This document shows positions 1 through 5,153 of a stretch of DNA of 5,373 bases, piece by piece. Position 1 is the first letter of the stretch. The number at the start of each line of letters is the position of its first letter. Below the pieces are notes generated by a model, which saw nothing but the letters and a program-made list of their open reading frames with translations, searched no databases and was not told where the DNA came from. A program made the translations under genes and the position numbers. Source of the stretch: Syntrophobacterales bacterium (GTDB lineage Bacteria; Desulfobacterota; Syntrophobacteria; BM002); contig JAUVTM010000152.1 in the NCBI GenBank assembly GCA_030601545.1, positions 1 through 5,373 on the forward strand. The letters are read 5' to 3'.

Positions 1-617
1 GGTACCTCCCAGTCGTCGCCGAGAAACAGCGGGAGCTCAGCAATGCAGATCGGACCCACCCTTACCTTCCACCCCGTCTGCCGCGCCAGTGGCTCCTGTA
101 ACGAGGAGGCGAATCCGGGAAGGACCATCTCTCGCTTCGCCTTACCTTGGTTCAACGGTGATTTTTCCAGGAGGGCAACTATCTTCTCTACTTTCAATGA
201 CTGGTAAAGCATGGCCATATCAACGGTATCTCCGCGGCAATCAACGAAGAGCAGCCAAAAGGGACTAAGAGTGTAGGCCATAATGGAGGTAAGTACTTCT
301 TGGGTAAACTCGCTGTTGCCTGAAACGAGTAGCAGACTACGTTCGTTAGCCTGGTTAATCTCCGTGAGCCCTGTAGGGGCTGGGCGTGGTAGCTCCAGGG
401 CAGGGACTTGAGGAAGAAATTGGTCGGCTGTCAATGCCAGATGGAAAGCCCGTATTTGGTTGCCCTTTAGAGAGGGGCAGTGTTCCGGGGTCCGGGGTCC
501 ATTTTTCATTTGCTTTACGAAAGCAGCGCAAGAAGCCTCCCCGCACTCTTTACAGTCAGTTCTCGGGAGATATTGGAGAAAATCGATTTTATTCAGGTAA
601 AGGTCGGCTGTAATCAT
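1..617 (-). CDS. Short corrinoid iron-sulfur protein (AcsC/CdhE-like, no TIM barrel), 3'-partial
   Basis: The reading frame is open from ATG at 617 to the left edge, giving 205 residues with the C-terminus cut off. Residues 15-50 match the N-terminal 4Fe-4S domain of the large subunit of the CODH/acetyl-CoA synthase corrinoid protein: LPRTDCKECG is followed by Cys at 22, 25, 30 and 47, spaced C-x2-C-x4-C-x16-C as in AcsC. Residues 78-200 resemble the AcsC/HgcA C-terminal cobamide-binding domain: PAPTGLTEI, SLLLVSGN (94-101), FWLLFVDCRG (120-129), MVLPGF (164-169) and GWKVRVGPICIAELPLFL (182-199). AcsC is about 440-450 residues with a TIM barrel between these domains; here a linker of about 30 residues replaces it. 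By family knowledge such domains bind a cobamide and a low-potential cluster; a methyl-carrier or electron-transfer role here is inference. The HgcA cap-helix Cys is absent, so it is not mercury methylase HgcA. ATG 617 puts the cluster motif at the usual distance from the N-terminus, but the Shine-Dalgarno is weak. Confidence 0.8.
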   Translation of the reverse strand, partial: MITADLYLNKIDFLQYLPRTDCKECGEASCAAFVKQMKNGPRTPEHCPSLKGNQIRAFHLALTADQFLPQVPALELPRPAPTGLTEINQANERSLLLVSGNSEFTQEVLTSIMAYTLSPFWLLFVDCRGDTVDMAMLYQSLKVEKIVALLEKSPLNQGKAKREMVLPGFASSLQEPLARQTGWKVRVGPICIAELPLFLGDDWEV

Positions 618-740
618 GGATTCACTGGGGTTAATCTGGCGTGTCGCAGGCTGATTCTCTAAAAGGAGGAAAACGCACGCTAGCCTATAGGGAAGGGATA
701 TGAGCAATAACTGCTGGGAGTGCTTTCAGGCGGAGTTAGA

Positions 741-1073
741 CTACGCTTCTTGGCAGTGACGGACAAAATTATCGAGCCTGAAAACATCCGATCGGCTGAG
801 TTCGATCCACTTCAACCCCACGCCTTGATCTCCACAAGGTTTGTGCTTGGGGCATATCCAGACGACTTCAGCCCGGGAAACAACCGAGCCATGATATTGG
901 GGTAGATGAACGTTGATTTGCACCCGATCACCCACGTGCATACTTTCACCGGTGCGGACAAAAACTCCAACAGGGCTTATGTTCTTGGCCTTTCCTTTGG
1001 CGGCACCACGATCGCCTATCAGACAGTATTGTGTATTGATGCTGGCGCGAGGGAACTGTCTTTCTTCTTTCAT
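741..1073 (-). CDS. PilZ domain protein (putative c-di-GMP receptor)
   Basis: A 110-residue protein that is essentially one PilZ domain. Both c-di-GMP contact motifs are visible: R-x3-R near the N-terminus (ERQFPRAS, Arg5 and Arg9) and the N/D-x-S-x-x-G motif (NISPVG, residues 31-36). The usual beta-barrel segments follow, with GDRVQINVHLP, the hydrophobic strand AEVVWI and the closing GVGLKWIEL. PilZ proteins bind cyclic di-GMP and pass the signal to motility, exopolysaccharide or other partners; which partner is used here cannot be seen. There is no second domain or membrane segment, so it is probably a cytosolic single-domain adaptor. The start is supported by GGAG at 1083-1086 (minus strand), 9 nt before ATG. 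It lies 123 bp upstream of the short corrinoid protein gene on the same strand, so co-transcription is possible but not shown. Confidence 0.9.
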   Translation of the reverse strand: MKEERQFPRASINTQYCLIGDRGAAKGKAKNISPVGVFVRTGESMHVGDRVQINVHLPQYHGSVVSRAEVVWICPKHKPCGDQGVGLKWIELSRSDVFRLDNFVRHCQEA

Positions 1074-1106
1074 ATGAAGCTGCTCCGGAGTGTTCTATTT
1101 GTCAAT

Positions 1107-1115
1107 TCTATATCA
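1107..1115 (-). promoter_or_regulatory. Possible extended -10 promoter for the PilZ gene
   Basis: On the minus strand TG-A-TATAGA lies about 34 nt upstream of the PilZ start codon and resembles an extended -10 box. No convincing -35 box sits 16-18 nt further upstream. This is a weak call based on motif and position only. Confidence 0.25.
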
Positions 1116-1196
1116 CAAAAACAAGAAAATGCATAGTAAAACTAGTCACTCCCCCCTGATCATCGGTTATGAGGACCCACCTTCGCCCAGGCTGCG

Positions 1197-1220
1197 GGGC
1201 GCTCTCCCCGGTTGGCGCCC
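1197..1220. repeat. GC-rich hairpin in intergenic region
   Basis: GGGCGC (1197-1202) and GCGCCC (1215-1220) form a perfect 6-bp stem around a 12-nt loop. No T-run follows on either strand, so it does not look like an intrinsic terminator. The surrounding 1116-1250 holds no credible gene. Confidence 0.4.
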
Positions 1221-1257
1221 AGCATTCCACTATCAGCTATCAAGTCGTCGAGAATAC

Positions 1258-1361
1258 GAACAGCAGAACCGCAGAACAAGGAACCGCAGAATATCGAAGT
1301 AAAAAACATTGTCTTATTCTTTTCTAAAACTTCTGCTGTTCGAAATTCCTTGTTCGATATT
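1258..1361. repeat. Block-inverted degenerate short repeats
   Basis: Three short words occur on the left and again, each individually reverse-complemented but in the same order, on the right: GAACAGCAGAA (1258-1268, complement 1331-1341), GAACAAGGAA (1274-1283, complement 1346-1355) and AATATCGAA (1290-1298, complement 1353-1361). The left block also repeats GAACCGCAGA directly (1266-1275 and 1281-1290). A T-rich spacer lies between the blocks. This TTCGATATTC-type degenerate repeat is often seen between genes in deltaproteobacterial genomes (general recollection, not searched here). Confidence 0.6.
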
Positions 1362-1451
1362 CGATAAACGCCTATGCACTTAACTCCGCAAAAATCTCTT
1401 CTCCCCTTGGAAACTATGTCACAATTCGCCGAACCCGTCATTCCGGACGAG

Positions 1452-1466
1452 TCCGCCAAAGGCGGG
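1452..1466. repeat. Short perfect hairpin (CCGCC/GGCGG) inside composite element
   Basis: CCGCC and GGCGG flank a three-base AAA loop within the core of the composite inverted-repeat element, next to the CATTCCGG...GATCC boundary words. It is a compact stem-loop characteristic of dispersed palindromic repeats, and no gene overlaps it. Confidence 0.45.
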
Positions 1467-1476
1467 CGAGATCCGT

Positions 1477-1515
1477 GGTTCGACAGGCTCACCACCCTGA
1501 GCTAAGTCGAAGGGG
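1477..1515. repeat. REP-like palindromic hairpin nested in the composite element
   Basis: Outer arms TTCGAC (1479-1484) and GTCGAA (1506-1511) and inner arms GCTCA (1487-1491) and TGAGC (1498-1502) form a two-part stem, with GG and GGGG at the outer edges. Words of the type TTCGACAGGCTCA...TGAGC...GTCGAA are a widespread class of bacterial intergenic palindromes (recollection). It sits between GATCC and GGAATCC, as if inserted into the middle of the surrounding inverted-repeat element. Confidence 0.6.
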
Positions 1516-1682
1516 AATCCAGTGAAAGTGACGAATTGCGACACAGTCTCTTGAGGCGAGAGGGGACATGTAGTTATCGTGCGGAGCTAAATACATAGGC
1601 GTTATTCGATATTCAAATAAGGTAAGTCTGTGTCTTGACGATTGTTTATGTTAAAATATCGCGGTCTTTTCTATACTGACTT

Positions 1683-1876
1683 AACCCTAACGTTGCATAC
1701 CTACACCAAGAAAAAACGCGCAAGAGTGCGCCAGATGTGGCTGCGCACAGGCTCGGACAGGTCGAGGCGTACTTCACTGTACGTGAAGTCCTGTCTGAGG
1801 CGAGCACAGCTGCAGATGGCGCGCTATCGCGCGAGCGCAGCGATTTTTGCCGGTGTAGGTATGCAACGTTAGGGTT
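1683..1876. mobile_element. 194-bp palindromic MITE-like element, copy 1
   Basis: The ends are a perfect 25-bp terminal inverted repeat (1683-1707 and 1852-1876, starting AACCCTAACG and ending CGTTAGGGTT). The inner arms pair imperfectly almost to the centre, so the whole element can fold into one long cruciform or RNA hairpin. The core is CGAGGCGTAC-N6-GTACGT (1763-1784). There is no transposase and no clear target-site duplication. The right end stops 7 bp before the GGAGG ribosome binding site of the CoA-disulfide reductase gene, so any transcript entering from the left carries this hairpin as its leader. Short open frames across it are by-products of the palindrome. Confidence 0.8.
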
Positions 1877-1894
1877 CTATCTCGGAGGTAACGT

Positions 1895-3583
1895 ATGAAG
1901 GTTCGGAAGTTGGTCATTGTAGGAGGTGTGGCAGGAGGTGCTTCAGCCGCAGCCAAGGCGAGGCGCTGTAGTGAGGAGGTGGAGATCATTATGTACGAAA
2001 AGGGGCCTGATATCTCTTACGCTAATTGTGGCCTCCCCTACTATCTTTCCGGCGTCATCAAGAAGCGGGAAGATTTGCTCATCACCTCTGCCGAGTTCTT
2101 TCGCCGTCGCTTCCAGGTGGATGCCCGAACCGGTAGAGAGGTCATTCAGATTGACCGCAACAGCAAAAAAGTAATTGTAAAGAATCTCAATACGGGGCAA
2201 ATGGAAGAAGAATCCTATGATCGTTTGATCTTGGCCCCCGGCTCTCATCCCATAGTACCGCCGGTACCCGGTATGGACCTTCCCTTCGTCTTTTATCTGA
2301 AAACCCTTGAAGATACCGACCGCATATTCAGCTACCTCCAAAACAAGAATCCCCGCAGGGCCGTGGTAATCGGCGGCGGCCTTATAGGTATTGAGGCTGT
2401 GGAGAATCTTGCTCTAAAAGGACTCGAAACCACCGTAGTGGAACTTGCCCCGCAGTTACTCACCTTCTTGGATTGGGAGATGGCTGAAAGGGTCCGCTGG
2501 CATATGCATCAGAAAGGCATCAATCTCTGTCTTTCACAAGGTTTACAGTCAGTACATGAGCAGAACGGCCAAGGGTTAGTGCGAACCGACAAAGGTGGAG
2601 AAATCCCCACTGACCTGGTTCTGGTGGCGATTGGTGTCAGGCCCAACGTTGATCTTGCCCTGAATGCAGACCTGGAACTCGGTGTTACCGGCGGGATCAA
2701 GGTCAACGAGTTCATGCAGACCAGTGACCCTGATATCTTTGCTGCAGGCGACTGTATCGAAACCATGAACGTGGTGACCGGCAAGCCGGTACTCACGCCC
2801 ATGGGCTCAGCGGCAAACAAAGAAGGACGCGCCGCCGGGGCCAACGCCCTTGGTCGCCGCATTGCGGTCCAAGGTTTTACCGGCACCGTCATCGTCAAGG
2901 TCTTCGACCTGACCGTGGCAAAGACCGGCCTGTCTGAAAGGGAAGCGATAGCGGAAGGGTACTCACCTCTGGCCCTTTATGTGCAACCCGGCCACCACGC
3001 CGGCTACTATCCAGGATCCAAGCCTGTCAATATTAAAACCGTGACCGAACGAGAGAGCGGTAGACTCCTGGGGGCCCAGGTTATTGGGGAGGAGGGAGTG
3101 GACAAGCGTGTAGACGTTTTCGCCACCGCCATCTACCATCAAATGCGCTTGGAGGATCTCCTCCAACTTGACCTGGCCTATGCCCCTCCCTACTCAGCGG
3201 CCCGGGATCCAGTGATAATTGCTGGTGCGGTAGGCCAGAATTATTATCAAGGTGACTGGGATCCCATCAGCCCCCACGAACTCAAAGCGAAAATGGATGC
3301 GGGAGAATCCTTTGTGCTGGTGGATGTCCGCACGAGATTGGAATTGCAGGAAAGAGGACCCTTGCCAGGTGCCCTCCATATCCCCATAGATCTTCTCCGA
3401 AGGCAGTTGCAGAAACTGGATCCTGAGAAAGAAACCATTTTGTATTGTGCCCAGGGATTTCGCTCTTACTTTGGCAACCGAATCCTGGCCATGCGTGGTT
3501 TCAAACGTGTCAAGACGCTCTCGGGGGGCATGGACAACTGGATGTATGAGGGGGAATCAGCCGCTGCCCAGGCGACTGATTGA
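1895..3583 (+). CDS. cdr: CoA-disulfide / NADH-dependent persulfide reductase with C-terminal rhodanese domain
   Basis: A 562-residue flavoprotein of the pyridine nucleotide-disulfide oxidoreductase family. The N-terminal FAD fold shows GGVAGGASAAAKARR (10-24). The single redox cysteine Cys45 in SYANCGLPYYLSG is the hallmark of CoA-disulfide reductases, which use one Cys with bound CoA rather than a CXXC pair. The NAD(P)H fold is VVIGGGLIGIE (157-167), the second FAD motif is TSDPDIFAAGDC (276-287), and YAPPYSAARDP (429-439) is the conserved dimer-interface motif. Residues about 455-557 form a rhodanese domain with active loop CAQGFR (Cys518). This fusion is typical of CoADR-RHD/Npsr enzymes, which reduce CoA disulfide, CoA-persulfide or polysulfide with NAD(P)H in the cytosol and serve redox balance or sulfur respiration; the substrate here is inferred. 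GGAGG at 1884-1888, 6 nt before ATG, fixes the start. Both active-site cysteines and full length are intact. Confidence 0.93.
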   Translation: MKVRKLVIVGGVAGGASAAAKARRCSEEVEIIMYEKGPDISYANCGLPYYLSGVIKKREDLLITSAEFFRRRFQVDARTGREVIQIDRNSKKVIVKNLNTGQMEEESYDRLILAPGSHPIVPPVPGMDLPFVFYLKTLEDTDRIFSYLQNKNPRRAVVIGGGLIGIEAVENLALKGLETTVVELAPQLLTFLDWEMAERVRWHMHQKGINLCLSQGLQSVHEQNGQGLVRTDKGGEIPTDLVLVAIGVRPNVDLALNADLELGVTGGIKVNEFMQTSDPDIFAAGDCIETMNVVTGKPVLTPMGSAANKEGRAAGANALGRRIAVQGFTGTVIVKVFDLTVAKTGLSEREAIAEGYSPLALYVQPGHHAGYYPGSKPVNIKTVTERESGRLLGAQVIGEEGVDKRVDVFATAIYHQMRLEDLLQLDLAYAPPYSAARDPVIIAGAVGQNYYQGDWDPISPHELKAKMDAGESFVLVDVRTRLELQERGPLPGALHIPIDLLRRQLQKLDPEKETILYCAQGFRSYFGNRILAMRGFKRVKTLSGGMDNWMYEGESAAAQATD

Positions 3584-3592
3584 TGGGTAACC

Positions 3593-3626
3593 CCCAGCAT
3601 CAGGTGCGGGCATGCTGGGTTTATTC
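3593..3626 (+). terminator. Probable intrinsic terminator after the CoA-disulfide reductase
   Basis: CCCAGCAT (3593-3600) and ATGCTGGG (3612-3619) form a perfect 8-bp stem with an 11-nt loop, followed by the short T-rich stretch TTTATT. It starts 10 nt after the stop codon. The T-tract is interrupted, so efficiency is uncertain. Confidence 0.6.
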
Positions 3627-3664
3627 TCCAACCTCATGCGCATGGAATTCTTTAACTTTTTCAC

Positions 3665-3693
3665 TTGATTTTTCCCAAAGCCATGTATTAAAT
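3665..3693 (+). promoter_or_regulatory. Possible promoter for the cold-shock gene
   Basis: TTGATT (3665-3670) is followed after 15-17 nt by TATTAA/TTAAAT (3686-3693), each a 4/6 match to the -10 consensus. Transcription from here would give a leader of roughly 120 nt, in keeping with the long leaders of cold-shock mRNAs. Weak call. Confidence 0.3.
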
Positions 3694-3725
3694 TCGCGTT
3701 GATAATCGCCGATTTCTCAAAGTGG

Positions 3726-3770
3726 GTCGATCTCGCTTCAAAGGATTGCTTCCTTGGCCAAAGCGGCGAC
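3726..3770 (+). promoter_or_regulatory. Stem-loop in the cold-shock gene leader
   Basis: GTCG (3726-3729) pairs with CGAC (3767-3770), CGCTT (3734-3738) with AAGCG (3761-3765), and CAAAGG (3739-3744) with CCTTGG (3752-3757, one mismatch) around a 7-nt loop, with small internal bulges. No T-run follows, so it is not a terminator. It lies 50 nt upstream of the TTG start, where csp mRNAs often carry temperature-sensitive structure; a regulatory role is inference. Confidence 0.4.
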
Positions 3771-3804
3771 CTGAAGGCTGGAACGTTATAGGTTAATCTT
3801 GAAA

Positions 3805-3812
3805 AAGGAGGT
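3805..3812 (+). promoter_or_regulatory. Strong Shine-Dalgarno that fixes a TTG start
   Basis: AAGGAGGT is a near-complete anti-16S match, 7 nt before TTG at 3820. It rules out the upstream in-frame TTG at 3799, which lies before the site, and is too far (19 nt) from the in-frame ATG at 3832. Confidence 0.8.
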
Positions 3813-3819
3813 CAGCGTT

Positions 3820-4020
3820 TTGGCAAACGGTATGGTAAAGTGGTTTAATGACAGGAAAGGCTACGGTTTTATCGAGCAGGAAAATGGTGAGGACATATTC
3901 GTTCACTACTCTTCTATCAACATGCCTGGTTACAAATCTCTCGCAGAAGGCGAGCAGGTGACCTTTGAGGTGGAAGAGGGCGACCGGGGGCCTGTGGCCA
4001 AGAACGTTCAAAAACTCTAA
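3820..4020 (+). CDS. csp: Cold-shock domain protein (CspA family)
   Basis: A 66-residue single cold-shock domain beginning (M)ANGMVKWFNDRKGYGFI, the standard CspA opening. RNP1 is KGYGFI (residues 14-19) and RNP2 is DIFVHY (27-32), where VFVHF is more usual. The rest (GYKSLAEGEQVTFEVEEG, GPVAKNVQKL) follows the family closely. Such proteins bind single-stranded RNA and DNA and act as RNA chaperones or transcription antiterminators. The start is TTG: it is the codon correctly spaced from AAGGAGGT and gives the family-typical N-terminus; starting at TTG 3799 would add seven unusual residues encoded by the ribosome binding site itself. It appears to be a single-gene unit with a structured leader upstream and an intrinsic terminator downstream. 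Confidence 0.95.
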   Translation: MANGMVKWFNDRKGYGFIEQENGEDIFVHYSSINMPGYKSLAEGEQVTFEVEEGDRGPVAKNVQKL

Positions 4021-4055
4021 TTCGGATCAGAACAGGCTATCAGCACACTCATGAT

Positions 4056-4098
4056 GGGCATCTCGTTTTGGATAGACTGGATGCCCTTCTTCTTTTTT
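4056..4098 (+). terminator. Intrinsic terminator of the cold-shock gene
   Basis: GGGCATC (4056-4062) and GATGCCC (4080-4086) form a perfect 7-bp stem with a 17-nt loop, followed by the pyrimidine tract TTCTTCTTTTTT. It starts 36 nt after the csp stop codon, the expected place and orientation. Confidence 0.75.
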
Positions 4099-4109
4099 GG
4101 GTTGATAAG

Positions 4110-4181
4110 GTTTCAGTGTTCAGTGTTCAGGTTTCAGCTTCTATGTTTCTTTTCCTGACACCTGACACCTGACACCCGACA
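4110..4181. repeat. Two opposed arrays of degenerate heptamers
   Basis: The left array (4110-4137) is built from TTCAGTG/TTCAGG-type words. The right array is four consecutive heptamers, CCTGACA three times (4154-4174) and CCCGACA once (4175-4181). The right array is close to the reverse complement of the left, so the two can pair around the T-rich spacer 4138-4153. This CCTGACACCTGAAACC class of repeat is common between genes in deltaproteobacterial genomes (recollection, not searched). Confidence 0.65.
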
Positions 4182-4354
4182 CCTAAAACCCTAGGACTTG
4201 GTGCTTGTAATTTGATATTATGCAATACTCCAGTACTCCAAGACAGCTCGCAATCTTTACCGGGAAAGCCATTGAACTCTGACCCCCGCAGGGCGGGATC
4301 TGAGACTGGCCCTGAGGACCAGGTTTTCGATGTTGAATTAAGGGACATTGACGC
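4182..4354. other. Non-coding spacer with degenerate repeat remnants
   Basis: No credible gene is seen. Read on the minus strand it contains further low-complexity words: the near-duplicated GGAGTACT/GGAGTATT unit (about 4229-4244) and an ATTACAAGCACCAAG stretch (about 4198-4212). A short perfect hairpin CCCGC-AGG-GCGGG lies at 4285-4297 without a T-run. A lone -10-like TATTAT at 4216-4221 lacks a matching -35. Confidence 0.4.
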
Positions 4355-4366
4355 GGAGGTGAAATG

Positions 4367-4891
4367 ATGCATAAGCAATGTGCGTGGGGTATCATCTTTA
4401 TCTGGTTAGCCCTTACCGTGACTGGCTGCGCCGCTGTGGAGGTTTATTCAAGCAGCCCAGCAGTGCAAAAGATGAGTAATGACTATTTCAATGTCGAGCT
4501 TGAACCCCAGCTTCAAGAAGGCCAAAACTTTTTTACCTCTTTTCGTTTTGTCTTTACCAATAAGACAAAGAAAGATTTGCATGTTGACTGGGCAAACACA
4601 TATTACCTCTTAAATGGCCGCAGAGGTGGCCGCTTCCTCTGGGAAGGTGTTGACTGGGAGGCGTTGAAGAAAATCAGAAACGAGCCTCTTGTCCCGGTAT
4701 CCGCAGGTGATACTCTTACAGCAGTGATCTTCCCTAAGAGCTTGGTTGGCAGATCTAAAATGGGGACAACAACAGGTCTTAAGTACACGCGAGGCGCACT
4801 ACCAGCCGGGGAAAACGGCATGTTTCTCGTCGTCAGGCAGAATGGGAGAGAAATACGGGAAAAAATTGTCGTCAAGATAGAAACCCAATGA
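4367..4891 (+). CDS. Putative outer-membrane or periplasmic lipoprotein of unknown function
   Basis: A protein of 174 residues that I cannot assign to a named family. The N-terminus is a lipoprotein signal: a short basic start (MHK), a hydrophobic core (about residues 7-17) and the lipobox VTGC with the lipidated Cys at 21. The residue after Cys is Ala, not Asp, so outer-membrane sorting is more likely by the +2 rule if the Lol system applies. The mature part (about 150 residues) alternates hydrophobic and polar residues in strand-like segments (FFTSFRFVFTN, DLHVDWANTYYLL, TLTAVIFP, GMFLVVRQ, EKIVVKIE), suggesting a small beta-sandwich; it has no cysteines after the lipid anchor. Two ATGs occur in tandem. 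GGAGG (4355-4359) is 7 nt from ATG 4367 and only 4 nt from ATG 4364, so I prefer 4367. It is 346 bp past csp and probably transcribed alone. Confidence 0.8.
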   Translation: MHKQCAWGIIFIWLALTVTGCAAVEVYSSSPAVQKMSNDYFNVELEPQLQEGQNFFTSFRFVFTNKTKKDLHVDWANTYYLLNGRRGGRFLWEGVDWEALKKIRNEPLVPVSAGDTLTAVIFPKSLVGRSKMGTTTGLKYTRGALPAGENGMFLVVRQNGREIREKIVVKIETQ

Positions 4892-4971
4892 AGCTATTGC
4901 CAAGTTGACGTCTCATTTGGAGTGGTTAGCTGTTGACAAATACACCAGATTTGAGTAGCTTACGTTCCCTT

Positions 4972-5153
4972 AACCCGGATATTTCATGAATTACTTGCTG
5001 CGACCACGGATATGGCCGTCCTTCCTGGCGTCCTCGGGTGTCGGCCCCTGCGACGTACCCTTCAGGTACGCCTCGGAACCAACACCCTACGGTTGCCAGG
5101 TGGCACGCCCATCTTCGCGATCTCGCGACAGTAATTCATGAAATGTCCGGGTT
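4972..5153. mobile_element. 182-bp palindromic MITE-like element, copy 2
   Basis: The ends are a 23-bp terminal inverted repeat with one mismatch (4972-4994 and 5131-5153, starting AACCCGGATA). The inner arms pair imperfectly to a central CGTACC-CTTCA-GGTACG tip (5054-5070). On the minus strand it has CGAGGCGTAC-N7-GTACGT, the same core as the element at 1683-1876, at nearly the same distance from its end (78 versus 80 bp), and both elements end in AACCC/GGGTT. It has no transposase. It lies between the convergent lipoprotein and hpnH genes and could act as a two-way transcription barrier. Its right end forms the last six codons, including the stop, of hpnH. Confidence 0.8.

Larger units (their letters stand above)
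1353..1615. mobile_element. Composite MITE-like inverted-repeat element
   Basis: Long imperfect inverted arms at about 1353-1428 and 1532-1615 enclose a central region of about 100 bp. The best-paired segments are AACGCCTATG (1367-1376) with CATAGGCGTT (1594-1603), CTCCGCA (1384-1390) with TGCGGAG (1580-1586), and TGTCACAATTCG (1417-1428) with CGAATTGCGACA (1532-1543, one mismatch). The outer ends merge into the TTCGATATTC-type repeat. There is no transposase, so any movement would need enzymes supplied elsewhere. The centre holds further hairpins, described separately. The arms are diverged, which suggests an old copy. Confidence 0.6.

Noticed and set aside
700..759. Plus-strand mini-ORF beginning MSNNCWECF after an AGGAGG-like site (664-669)
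   Set aside because: Only 19 residues, 30 nt from the purine-rich site, and it overlaps the end of the PilZ gene on the other strand. The NCWE start recalls some deltaproteobacterial proteins, but nothing else supports it.
1258..1361. CRISPR array from repeated short words
   Set aside because: Units are 9-11 bp, degenerate, in mixed orientation and lack regular spacers; there are no cas genes.
1635..1677. Promoter-like boxes TTGACG (1635-1640) and TATACT (1672-1677) upstream of the CoA-disulfide reductase
   Set aside because: The spacing is 31 nt, far from 16-18, and neither has a good partner at the right distance.
1642..1989. Short open frames on both strands sharing LTLHTYT
   Set aside because: The shared peptide arises because both frames read the same inverted terminal repeat of the palindromic element; the minus-strand frame also lies over the start of the CoA-disulfide reductase gene.
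3636..3668. Ten-residue Phe-rich ORF (MRMEFFNFFT), like an attenuator leader peptide
   Set aside because: No ribosome binding site and no aromatic amino acid gene downstream; the base composition is simply T-rich.
4933..4961. TTGACA followed after 17 nt by TAGCTT
   Set aside because: The -35 match is perfect, but the -10 matches only 3/6 and it points into the palindromic element with no plus-strand gene beyond.
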